Assembly (NCBI RefSeq): GCF_011440305.1
Contig: NZ_JAAOIW010000005.1
Coordinates: forward strand, 248,001 to 312,000
Source of the DNA: Paenibacillus agricola
GTDB taxonomy: Bacteria; Bacillota; Bacilli; Paenibacillales; NBRC-103111
Reading direction: 5' to 3'
DNA: 64,000 nucleotides
Shown here: in pieces, positions 36,218 to 44,637 of the stretch
How positions within the stretch are numbered: the stretch's first letter is position 1
Layout of the letters: every line of letters begins with the position of its first letter
Notes under the pieces: model-generated
The model's input: the letters and a program-made list of their open reading frames with translations, nothing else
The model's database searches: none
What the model was told of the DNA's origin: nothing
Made by a program: the position numbers and the translations under genes

Positions 36218-37228
36218 TTACTTAAGGATTTCCAGGTTTTTGTCCAATTGCGCTTGTGGAAGCTTGATGTATTTCACAGCTTCAACTAGCTTAGAGCCAT
36301 CGGCACTGTTGTAATATTTCAAGAATTCTTTGATATGCGGTAAAGCAATAGATTTTTTAGTTGGATACACATAGATATAACGGGACAATGGTACATAAGT
36401 CATTTTTTCAATCGTTTCATGCGATGGTGCAATTGCAGGGGAAGCCGCATCCTTCTTAATGGCAACAGCATTCAGTTTAGCTTCATTTTCTTTGTAATAA
36501 GAGAAACCGAAGTAGCCCATTGCAAACTCATCACCTGCTACACCTTTAACCAAAACATTGTCATCTTCGGATGGCGTGTAGTCGCTGCGGGATTCTTTAG
36601 CTGTACCATTGATCGCTTCTGTGAAAAATTCGAATGTTCCAGAAGCTGTACCTGGGCCATAAAGCTTGATTTCTTTGTCAGGCCATTCTGGACGAATTTC
36701 GTTCCATTTTTTGATTGTGCTATCTTTACCCCATACTTTTTTCAATTCTTCTACTGTCATTTCTTTGGCAAAAGTATTCTTCTTGTTAACTACGACTGTG
36801 ATACCATCTAAAGCGATCGGCATTTCGATTGCTTCTGTGCTTTGTTTAGTTGTTACGGATTCCAACTCTTCTTTCTTGAATTTACGGGACATATCCGCGA
36901 TATCAATTTCGCCATCGATCAGCTTCTTCGCGCCGTTACCACTACCGGATTCACCTACAGTAATTTTTACATCTTTATTCTTTTTCATAAACTCCTCAGC
37001 AATCGCTTGGGAGATCGGGAATACCGTGGAAGAACCATCAATTTTAATATCACCTTTTAATGCTGTAGCTGGTGTTGTTGCTGGTGCTGGTGCAGCAGCA
37101 TTACCTGTTGGTGCCGGCGCTGTTGCTGCTGGTGTTTGTGTTGCTGTTTGTCCACAACCTGCAAGCGTAACTGCCAAGATTAGGGAAGACATGACGAAAG
37201 TACCTTTACGAGTAAATCCTTTAAACAA
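36218..37228 (-). CDS. pstS: Phosphate-binding lipoprotein PstS
   Basis: A 336-aa solute-binding lipoprotein. The signal peptide ends in the lipobox VTLAGC, followed by an Ala/Pro/Thr-rich linker (about 27-55). The mature domain has the phosphate loops DGSSTVFPIS, GESGSGNGAKKL, ADMSRKF and PGTASGTFEFF. TTG 37228 is preferred to GTG 37237 because GAGGAG has the right spacing. A tandem Pho box lies about 83 bp upstream. Confidence 0.96.
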   Translation of the reverse strand: MFKGFTRKGTFVMSSLILAVTLAGCGQTATQTPAATAPAPTGNAAAPAPATTPATALKGDIKIDGSSTVFPISQAIAEEFMKKNKDVKITVGESGSGNGAKKLIDGEIDIADMSRKFKKEELESVTTKQSTEAIEMPIALDGITVVVNKKNTFAKEMTVEELKKVWGKDSTIKKWNEIRPEWPDKEIKLYGPGTASGTFEFFTEAINGTAKESRSDYTPSEDDNVLVKGVAGDEFAMGYFGFSYYKENEAKLNAVAIKKDAASPAIAPSHETIEKMTYVPLSRYIYVYPTKKSIALPHIKEFLKYYNSADGSKLVEAVKYIKLPQAQLDKNLEILK

Positions 37229-37310
37229 AATGACCACTCCTCATATTCTTTTTTATTTGTGCTTACAAATGTCATATTAAGGCTCATTTGTTTTCGCTAT
37301 TTTGTACATT

Positions 37311-37327
37311 TGTAAATGGAATGTAAA
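37311..37327 (-). promoter_or_regulatory. Pho box (PhoP-binding repeats) upstream of pstS
   Basis: Read leftward, TTTACA-N5-TTTACA, two perfect hexamers at 11-bp spacing, matching the Bacillus PhoP site TTnACA repeat. Less perfect ACA-type repeats continue in phase toward pstS. Confidence 0.65.
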
Positions 37328-37678
37328 TTCTCGAAAATAGAACAACCGAACAAACTCCCAGCACGGAGATGCTGCGAAAGCAGGATCTTCCTCCCATTAC
37401 TGTTGCAGCCGACTTCCGGACAGGGCTTAAACTGTTCCTTCAACTATATAATGGAAAAAAGGGATCAAAGCCTATTCCTTGCTCTAAACCAGCATGATCA
37501 CAAATATTTAACATTGCTTTTACATTAAATAGACACTTCACTAATAACCATCTAGTAGGATAAGACTAATACATAGGTATTAAGACTCTATTGTCTGCGA
37601 TTCACTGTTACTTTTTCGCGAAACTCGGCGGATGCTGGCAAAGTAAGTTTTCTGTAAAAACTCTAAGGAGGTTCAACC
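37328..37678. other. Gene-free region between pstS and the chemoreceptor gene
   Basis: About 350 bp. It holds a small CTGC-GAAA-GCAG tetraloop hairpin (near 37373-37384) and a TATAAT sequence near 37446-37451 without a good -35. I saw no riboswitch core and no convincing small gene. Confidence 0.4.
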
Positions 37679-39691
37679 ATGCATGAATTAAAAAAGCGAA
37701 TAAAACAGCTTCAATTATCAATGAAAGCCAAGTTGGTATTAGGCTTTGCTGTAATCCTCATCATTGTTGCAGGCGTATCCACATTTCATCTAAACCAGGT
37801 TGATCTTATAAAGCAGCAAAACACATACCAGAATGACCAGCTGGACAAGCAAAAGTTAGCCTTGGAGCTAAAAATCATTGTGAACGAGCTTGATGCTATC
37901 AAATCGGGATTTATGATTTCCAAGAAACCAGAGTTAGTTGAACGATATGCAACCTTTCAAGAAGAGTTCTATAAGCTGGTGAAACAAATTGCAGCTACGG
38001 CCTCCAATGCAGACGAACGGAAATGGAGTGCAAAGCTGACCAATACCTCTACAGAATATACAGCTACCTTCGCCCAAGCCGTCGCGATCGCGAACAATAA
38101 GACACTTAGCCCTATCGAGCTGATCAGCCAATTGGAAAAAACGCATGACCTGTCCCAGGTTCATAAGGAATATATATTTGAGCTTGTCGATAATTTCAAT
38201 AAAGCATTTACTTCCGATGCAGCCAAAGCTATTGAAGATTCCAACGGATTGCTTAACGATACGGCAAATGTTGCCCTATGGGCGCTTATTGGCGTCATTG
38301 TCATTACAATAGGAACAGCTATCATCTTGATCAAATCATTCGTCAAGCCGATTAATAGGCTCCAACAAGCTGTACAATCGATTGCCAATGGAGACTTACG
38401 CCACAAAATCAATAGCAAATCCAAGGATGAATTAGGCACATTGAGCAATAGCTTCGACCATATGATCGACCAGGTTCGCAGCATGCTAGCGCATACCCAG
38501 ACGATTGCTTCCTCCTTATCGGAGCATTCAAAGGGCTTCCAGGACTTCTCTGGATCAACCGCTTCAGCTAATGCAGAGATACTTCGGGCCATCCAAGATA
38601 TATCGAGCGGCGCCGAGCAGCAAGCCTTGCAGTCTGAGCAAAGCACCCATATTATCGCTGATTTGGAGCAAGAAATTGAGCTGATTTCGGGTTATACCCA
38701 AACCGTCCAGCATAAAAGCCGCGAGGCCGCCTTTAACACACATACTGGATCGGCTTCTATGGAGGCCCTAATGCAAGCATCGAAAATATCTGAAAATGTA
38801 CTGGACAAGGTTTATCAAGCGATGTCCTCCCTGTCCTCCAGCTCCACGCAAATTAATAAAATCGTCAATACGATAAGCGAAATTTCCCAGCAAACCAATG
38901 TGCTGGCTTTGAACGCAGCTATTGAGGCCGCACGGGCAGGAGTCCACGGCCGAGGCTTCTCGGTCATTGCTGAAGAAGTCAGGCAGTTATCTACACAAAC
39001 GAATGAATCATCCAAATCGATCGCGGTCATTATTCGCTCTCTGCTCAAGCAGACGAATGAATTGGAATTGCATATGGACGATGCGCGGGAATCCTTTTTA
39101 CAACAAAATGGCAAAATGAGCGAAAGCATCGAAGCCTTCCACCAAATCCGCGGCTCTATGGATGCCTTGTCGCTGGATATTAATCAAATTCATGCACAGA
39201 TTGCATTTGCCCAGCAAAAAAACGAACTGCTAGTCCACTCCGTGCAAATCGTAGCGGCAATTGCCCAAGAAACAGCAGCAGGTGTGCAGGAGGTAAATTC
39301 CACTTCCACACTGCAAAACGCAGCGATTCAACAAGTTGCCTCGCAGGCAGATGATATTATGCTGCTTTCGGAGAAGCTTTTCCATGAGGTGAGCAAGTTC
39401 CAAATTGGGGATATAAGTATCGAGGAAACCTCCATGGATGAAGAATTGAATAAATCAGACATTAAAAATGAGTGGGTCGAGACCGAGTCAGCTAGTAGCG
39501 CTGTAAATGTGGGTATGGATATGGATGCGAGCCGCGAGTCAGATATAGATAAGAATATGAGCGTGGATTTAGATAGGGATGCGAACAGGATTAAGCATGA
39601 GCCCAAGCTCGAGATGGAGCTTGAGCCTGATGCTGCAACTGCTGCAACAAAAGAAAAAGAAGAAGAGAAAAAGCTGCAGCCTATCGGTTAA
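37679..39691 (+). CDS. Methyl-accepting chemotaxis protein
   Basis: A 670-aa membrane receptor. TM1 at about 18-38, a helical sensor domain of about 155 residues, TM2 at about 198-220, HAMP (about 220-272), and a signalling domain whose hairpin tip is [20 protein letters not shown] followed by [15 protein letters not shown]. An unusual acidic/basic tail of about 70 residues (from MDEELNKSD to the end), rich in Asp, Glu, Lys and Met, replaces the usual short C-terminus. AAGGAGG precedes ATG 37679. The ligand is unknown. Confidence 0.95.
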   Translation: MHELKKRIKQLQLSMKAKLVLGFAVILIIVAGVSTFHLNQVDLIKQQNTYQNDQLDKQKLALELKIIVNELDAIKSGFMISKKPELVERYATFQEEFYKLVKQIAATASNADERKWSAKLTNTSTEYTATFAQAVAIANNKTLSPIELISQLEKTHDLSQVHKEYIFELVDNFNKAFTSDAAKAIEDSNGLLNDTANVALWALIGVIVITIGTAIILIKSFVKPINRLQQAVQSIANGDLRHKINSKSKDELGTLSNSFDHMIDQVRSMLAHTQTIASSLSEHSKGFQDFSGSTASANAEILRAIQDISSGAEQQALQSEQSTHIIADLEQEIELISGYTQTVQHKSREAAFNTHTGSASMEALMQASKISENVLDKVYQAMSSLSSSSTQINKIVNTISEISQQTNVLALNAAIEAARAGVHGRGFSVIAEEVRQLSTQTNESSKSIAVIIRSLLKQTNELELHMDDARESFLQQNGKMSESIEAFHQIRGSMDALSLDINQIHAQIAFAQQKNELLVHSVQIVAAIAQETAAGVQEVNSTSTLQNAAIQQVASQADDIMLLSEKLFHEVSKFQIGDISIEETSMDEELNKSDIKNEWVETESASSAVNVGMDMDASRESDIDKNMSVDLDRDANRIKHEPKLEMELEPDAATAATKEKEEEKKLQPIG

Positions 39692-39697
39692 CCAACA

Positions 39698-39751
39698 AAG
39701 GTGCTATCCCAACTACAGCTAAGGCTAGTGTTGGGTAGCACCTTCGTTTTT
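39698..39751 (+). terminator. Intrinsic terminator of the chemoreceptor gene
   Basis: Sixteen/fifteen-base arms (39698-39713 and 39730-39744) with one bulge, followed by T-run CGTTTTTC. Confidence 0.75.
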
Positions 39752-39765
39752 CTGGCCTACGTGCT

Positions 39766-41052
39766 TTATGGGCTCTTGCCCTTAGGCACACCAAGCTTTT
39801 GCGCGCTATATATACCTTTATGTCCGGAGAACAAGTAGCTGACCACTACAGCCAGAAACATATAGATGGCCGCTTCCGAGCCAAATAATTCCATTCCTAA
39901 TAAGAAGCAAGCAACCGGTGTATTGGCGGCTCCGCCGAATACCGCGATAAGCCCAATCCCCGCCAGAAAAGGAGCAGGTAGCTGTAGCAACGGACCCAGT
40001 GCATTGCCTAATGCGGATCCTATGACAAACAAAGGTGTTACCTCTCCGCCCTGAAAGCCCGCTCCCAGCGTTACAGTGGTGAAAATGAGCTTCCACAGAA
40101 AAGCGAACGGGGTTACGTCACCATGAAAGGACTCCGCCAGCAAGGGCAAGCCCAATCCCAAGTAATCCCGTGTCCCTACAGCGTAGGTCAGCATAATAAT
40201 AATACAGCCACCTACAAACGATTTAAGCGCGACATTGCGGATTAGGCGAGTAAAAGCAGCTTTCAGCTTGTGGGTTAATTCACAAAATAAGCGGCTTACC
40301 AATCCGAAGATAAGCGCTGCCGCGGCTACCTTTAACAGCACTGCCAAGCCAAGCATAGGAACCTGTCCCATCGAATAATGGACATGCTGGGCTCCCCATG
40401 CTGTAGCCACTGCATTCCCAACTAGGCTTGCCAAAAAGCAAGGCAACAAAGCCTCATAGCTAATAACGCCTATGGCAAGCACCTCCAGCCCAAATACCGC
40501 TCCAGCCAGCGGTGTTCCAAACACTGAGCCAAAGCCTGCGCTGATCCCGCACATCAACAGAATCTTGCGATTCACAGGGCTGATGCAAATCCGCTGGCCA
40601 AGCCATTCCGATAGGCTGCCGCCCATCTGGATTGCTGTCCCTTCACGACCGGCCGAGCCTCCGAACAAATGCGTTAGCACGGTGCCTACTAGCACAAAAG
40701 GCGCCATGCGCAACGGGATCGTTTCATGACCGTCGTGGATTTGCTCCAGAATAAGATTGTTGCCTCTGCTGCTGTTGCGCCCATATTTCTCATACATCCA
40801 GCTGACGAATGCACCTCCAAAAGGCAATAAAAACAATAACCAAGGAAAGGCATAACGCAGCCCTGTTGCTGAGTCAAGGCTATATAGGAATAGCGCAGAA
40901 GCTGAGCCCGTTAATAGCCCAACCGCACTAGCTAGCACTATCCATTGCACGATATATTTGAATAGATTCCACTGAACAACCCGTTCCTGCGCAATCGCCT
41001 CATAATAATTTGCCCAGTTCAGACTTGCCGGTATCCTCCACCATTTGTTCAT
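39766..41052 (-). CDS. CLC-family antiporter, probably fluoride type (CLC-F)
   Basis: A 428-aa CLC protein with about ten or more helices. The selectivity segment that reads GSGIP in chloride CLCs is RGNNLILEQIHDG here, and the gating-glutamate loop is GGSAGREGTAIQMGGSL. Both the GNN and GREGT forms are features I know from the fluoride/proton antiporter branch. The C-terminal half has GAGFQGGEVTPLFVIG. Such proteins expel fluoride. It is 74 bp downstream of an MFS gene on the same strand. No fluoride riboswitch was found upstream. Confidence 0.8.
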   Translation of the reverse strand: MNKWWRIPASLNWANYYEAIAQERVVQWNLFKYIVQWIVLASAVGLLTGSASALFLYSLDSATGLRYAFPWLLFLLPFGGAFVSWMYEKYGRNSSRGNNLILEQIHDGHETIPLRMAPFVLVGTVLTHLFGGSAGREGTAIQMGGSLSEWLGQRICISPVNRKILLMCGISAGFGSVFGTPLAGAVFGLEVLAIGVISYEALLPCFLASLVGNAVATAWGAQHVHYSMGQVPMLGLAVLLKVAAAALIFGLVSRLFCELTHKLKAAFTRLIRNVALKSFVGGCIIIMLTYAVGTRDYLGLGLPLLAESFHGDVTPFAFLWKLIFTTVTLGAGFQGGEVTPLFVIGSALGNALGPLLQLPAPFLAGIGLIAVFGGAANTPVACFLLGMELFGSEAAIYMFLAVVVSYLFSGHKGIYSAQKLGVPKGKSP

Positions 41053-41126
41053 TGACTGTCACTCCCTGCCGCTCTTTCATGCAATCATACCTACCATCCT
41101 CTGCAGGTGCAACACTTTACCTTCAA

Positions 41127-42329
41127 TTATTTATCGCTGGCCAACCTTACAGCTTTTTCCTTAAAAAAGCTCATACTGACCGCAACAACAACCGCAACCA
41201 CCAGACATAGAATCCAGGGCAATAGCGGTATCTCCCGGGCTTGGCCCATATCATAAAACCAGCCGCCTAGGCTTGTACTTAAAGCGCCACCCAACGCCAT
41301 CGAATAACCATTAAACCCGTAGTAGGAGCCGATCAACCTTGGCGTTGCGAACGTTTGTACAACATCTAACATAAGCGGAGCCGAGATCATCGTGCCTACT
41401 GCAAATAACACCGAAGACAGGCACAGCATCAGCACCCCATGGGATAAGCCGATCAGGAATAAAGCGATGCCCATTAGCAAAGCACCCAAGCCAATAAGCA
41501 CAAATCGGTTTGCAAACCTTTCAAAAAAACGCGTAACAACCAGCTGCAAGCACACCACGGACAAAGAAATCGTGCCATATATATACGCCACACTTGTCGG
41601 ATCTCCGGTAACCTGAACCGCATGCTTAGGAATAGTCAGGAACAGCTGCATATATAAATAGAAGTAACCGATCAGCACCAAGGTATAAATAACAAAAGGC
41701 AAATCCTTCAATATACTTCCGATATCCTGCCAAATAGGATTAGGCGTTACTTCGATCTCAAGCAAGGGCAAGAATATATAAACAAAAACAGCAAGAAAAG
41801 CAAATACCAAGCTGGAAAACAGGCCCAAATACAAAAAATGAACCGAGCTCAGCAGGCTGCCCATTAAGGTTGAAACAATGATGCCGATGTTAATAATCAT
41901 ATTTTTTAATGAAAAAAGCTGCTGCCGGTAAGCCACTGGCGCCAATCGTGCAAAAGCAGCCTGCAAGGCAGGTTCGAATAAAGCCCCGCCGAAGCCAGAT
42001 ATAATGGCTGCAGCAAAAAAATGCCAAGGCTGCTCGCTAACCGCAAAGCAAAGGAAACCTACCGCACGCACAGCCAGCCCAAGCACAATCGCTTGCTTGC
42101 AGCCGAAACGGTCTGCGACCAGACCCCCTAAAAAGGTCATACCCTGCTGCGAAAATTGTCGGATCCCCAGCATAATTCCCGTTAAAGCCATCGACCACAT
42201 TAAGCTTCCAGTCAAATATAAGGTCAAATATGGAATAAGCGCATAAAACCCCATATTCATTAAAAACTGGGTCACATATAAAATTTTTATTTCTTTAGGC
42301 GCAATTTTCCATAGCTCAATTGCCTGCAT
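41127..42329 (-). CDS. MFS transporter, drug-exporter type
   Basis: A 400-aa major facilitator with 12 predicted membrane segments. Marks include the loop 2-3 motif GGLVADRFGCKQAIVLGLAVR (motif A-like) and FGGALFEPALQAAFARLAP in TM4-5, as in MdtH/YttB-like exporters. ATG 42329 follows a GGGGG sequence. The substrate is unknown. It probably shares a transcript with the CLC gene. Confidence 0.9.
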   Translation of the reverse strand: MQAIELWKIAPKEIKILYVTQFLMNMGFYALIPYLTLYLTGSLMWSMALTGIMLGIRQFSQQGMTFLGGLVADRFGCKQAIVLGLAVRAVGFLCFAVSEQPWHFFAAAIISGFGGALFEPALQAAFARLAPVAYRQQLFSLKNMIINIGIIVSTLMGSLLSSVHFLYLGLFSSLVFAFLAVFVYIFLPLLEIEVTPNPIWQDIGSILKDLPFVIYTLVLIGYFYLYMQLFLTIPKHAVQVTGDPTSVAYIYGTISLSVVCLQLVVTRFFERFANRFVLIGLGALLMGIALFLIGLSHGVLMLCLSSVLFAVGTMISAPLMLDVVQTFATPRLIGSYYGFNGYSMALGGALSTSLGGWFYDMGQAREIPLLPWILCLVVAVVVAVSMSFFKEKAVRLASDK

Positions 42330-42424
42330 ATTCAGCCCCCATTTTCATGAAATCCTTAACACGGTCAAAGCGTAATCACAACTACTACCTAGCTGAAGGC
42401 GAAATGATGAAGTGCGTTCGCCCA

Positions 42425-42612
42425 ACGGAACATCTGGACTGGACTATGCGGCTGCATCGTTGCTTTTATAGCAGGCTGGGGCATAGACCGTTTGCCTTAC
42501 CCGTATGGCTATGAGATTGCTTTTTTGATCGGCTTCGCGTTCGCGATTATCGAAACCTGGTACTTTATGAAGCTGCGAATCCCCAGCGAGGCTGAACCAA
42601 GGCAGGACTTAT
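42425..42612 (+). pseudogene. Fragment of an MFS transporter gene
   Basis: One frame encodes FIAGWGIDRLPYPYGYEIAF followed by a hydrophobic helix ending in ETWYFMKLRIP, a typical end of the last MFS helix pair. No start codon or upstream domain is present, and a frameshift follows. It may be the remaining end of a transporter once encoded here. Confidence 0.55.
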
Positions 42613-42837
42613 TACCTTTTTTGTGGAAGCGCCATCATTTATATTTGCACGGCAGGCGACCTGGCCTATCTATACGAAAATCAAGGTCGATACGCTGCTC
42701 GCCACCAATACGATGATTAGCATAGATGTAATTGTCGGAGCACTCGGCGCACTCCTGGGGTTCCGGTTGAAAATAAAGCTTCCAAACCCGCTGAGCAGCG
42801 GATCTGGAAGCTTCGCCTTTATTGTTGGATGCCCAAC
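42613..42837 (+). other. Unassigned debris with a terminal hairpin
   Basis: The rightward strand encodes IKVDTLLATNTMISIDVIVG and a further hydrophobic stretch, which looks like part of a small membrane protein, but no family is recognised. It ends in a stem-loop AAGCTTCCA/TGGAAGCTT (42777-42785 and 42805-42813) with an inner CCGCT/AGCGG stem, likely an old terminator. Confidence 0.35.
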
Positions 42838-43395
42838 CTAATCATACTGGTTTTGCTCTTCCTCGGCTACACTTTGCAGGTCAAAAGCAGTGATCGTATA
42901 GATTGGATAAGCAACACGAGTCCTCTCTGCCTGCGTTATCGCTTGTTCCCTGATGTACTTAGGAGAGCCTTCGGTTTCTTCATCGTACACGAGGATCATC
43001 GCATCGGAATTTCGCAGCAAAAATTTGTTTTTCTCTTTAAATTGCCAAGGTCCTTCGTATTTCATCTTGGACACACTGTTCACATAATTAGCATGCTGCA
43101 GCATGTGGCTGTAGACTTCTTTTTTGTCGTCGCTCCACTTTTCCTCTTGCTCCAAAAAAGGGGTGATTACTGCCAATTGAAGGTTCGGATATGTCGCCTT
43201 TAGCTCGATCAACGCTTCTGCCGCCCACACCTCGATACCCCATTGACCGCTGACAATCACCCATTCAAGACCTTCGTCCATCAAGGCAACCATTTGCTTC
43301 GTGATCGCTTTTTTAATGATAGGAATGCCCGGATGCTTATTCGAAAAGATACCCAGCTCCGTTGCCTTATATCCAGTTATGAGTACTCTTTTCAT
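42838..43395 (-). CDS. ypsA: YpsA-like SLOG-superfamily protein (DUF1273)
   Basis: A 185-aa Rossmann-like protein. VLITGYKATELGIF at the N-terminus and VSGQWGIEVWAAE in the middle match YpsA. The FLEQEEKWSD and NSDAMILVYDEETEGSPKYI segments also match. YpsA of Bacillus and Staphylococcus affects cell division and stress survival, and nucleotide binding is expected. ATG 43395 is preferred to the longer frame because AAGGAGTG precedes it. Confidence 0.87.
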   Translation of the reverse strand: MKRVLITGYKATELGIFSNKHPGIPIIKKAITKQMVALMDEGLEWVIVSGQWGIEVWAAEALIELKATYPNLQLAVITPFLEQEEKWSDDKKEVYSHMLQHANYVNSVSKMKYEGPWQFKEKNKFLLRNSDAMILVYDEETEGSPKYIREQAITQAERTRVAYPIYTITAFDLQSVAEEEQNQYD

Positions 43396-43510
43396 GTAAC
43401 TAACACTCCTTATCCGCACTGGTGTCGATGCAGTACGGTAGTTGCCGCATATCTAGTAGTGCTAAAAGTACATTTGCCGAGGCAATATGCCTCATATCCA
43501 TTAATAAAGA

Positions 43511-43541
43511 AACAACCCCAGCTACGTTAGTTAGGGTTGTT
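43511..43541 (-). terminator. Terminator of the 43658-44596 gene
   Basis: Arms AACAACCC and GGGTTGTT with a 15-base loop, followed leftward by TTTCTTT. Confidence 0.6.
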
Positions 43542-43657
43542 GAAGTCATTTATGAAGGGTAACTCCAACTCTCAGACTATATTTAGTATAACTCAATTGT
43601 TTATCATGCACTACAATATTTGATAACCTTCCTTAGTCAGGACATTAATGTCGAGAA

Positions 43658-44596
43658 TTAGGCATGAGGCACAACCGGAATACCCAAGTCTGCCGCACCC
43701 AGCTTCGAGGTTACCATCTCAGGAGCATATTGCTGTAAAAGCTGCATGCCCATATGGGCCCTTCTAACGCGCTCACGGCATAAGCTCACATTGATCGCCT
43801 CCAAATGCTTACCACTTGGATACACATCCGGATGGTTGCGCAAGCCGAACTTGATGTATACCGGTGATAAGATCCGAATGAACTCCGGTATTTCATAATG
43901 GCGGATAAAGCCGCCCAAGCCATCCGGCGCTTCCACATAGAGGTCGAGCGGAATATCAACAGCAGGACGGATCGAAGCCAGCTTAGGCAGTGTAAGCGCC
44001 GTCGGCAGATTGTAGGTATCTGCCCCGATATCCTCCATTAGCTTAATCGATACCGGATTGGCAGCCATCATTTGCACCGATACTTTAACTACAAAGTTCG
44101 CGTCGATCAAGCCTTGCTTTTTCATCTCCTTGGTCAAGAGCAGCAGCCCTTCATCGGCTACCAATGCGCCACGTACGCCAAGGCGGTTGGCACGCTGCAA
44201 ATCCTCCATCGCATACACCAACTGGTCGATACCTTCATGCCTAAGTGCAACCACTTTGCCAGCAGGAGTTAACGGCAACGCGCTTATATCCCATGTGCCA
44301 CGTGGCCCTACGAATAAGCTCAGCTCAACTCCGCGTGCCGCACATAGCTCCACCATCTCCGATATTTCCTCATCGGTCAGCAGCATGATGCCGCTCCCCT
44401 GTGAAACGCGGTGGATAATAACCCCGTATTTGTCCGCTTCCTCGAATACCGCTTTTAACGCCTCTGGCCCTTCGACACTAGGGATTTCCACCCGATATTG
44501 CGCTCCATCTGGAAACCTTTTGGGGGAATCCGGCAAATCGTAGGCTTCCTTTTCCAAAAAACCTAATGACTTTAACAATGCTCTCGATTTATCCAT
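43658..44596 (-). CDS. TIM-barrel protein resembling U32-type peptidases, dehydratase-linked
   Basis: A 312-aa protein. The start at ATG 44596 (MDKSRALLKSLG) has AAAGGAG upstream; the longer frame from 44653 would overlap the dehydratase. Conserved-looking runs are RFPDGAQYRVEIPSVEGPEA, HRVSQGSGIM, NPVSIKLMEDIGADTYNLP, DLYVEAPDGLGGFIRHYE and YIKFGLRNHPDVYPSGKH. Similar proteins are usually labelled U32 peptidase, but the protein has no clear U32 signature and its place beside a sugar-acid dehydratase points to a catabolic role. The reaction is unknown. Confidence 0.65.
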   Translation of the reverse strand: MDKSRALLKSLGFLEKEAYDLPDSPKRFPDGAQYRVEIPSVEGPEALKAVFEEADKYGVIIHRVSQGSGIMLLTDEEISEMVELCAARGVELSLFVGPRGTWDISALPLTPAGKVVALRHEGIDQLVYAMEDLQRANRLGVRGALVADEGLLLLTKEMKKQGLIDANFVVKVSVQMMAANPVSIKLMEDIGADTYNLPTALTLPKLASIRPAVDIPLDLYVEAPDGLGGFIRHYEIPEFIRILSPVYIKFGLRNHPDVYPSGKHLEAINVSLCRERVRRAHMGMQLLQQYAPEMVTSKLGAADLGIPVVPHA

Positions 44597-44637
44597 GCTG
44601 GTATATGCTCCTTTGTAATGGTGGATTTTCAATCCGA

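Noticed and set aside
37330-37560. Possible c-di-GMP riboswitch before the chemoreceptor gene
   Set aside because: A CTGC-GAAA-GCAG hairpin is present, but the rest of the GEMM-type core is missing.
41053-41126. Possible fluoride riboswitch before the CLC gene
   Set aside because: The interval is only 74 bp and shows no crcB-motif core; the CLC gene is likely read from the MFS promoter.
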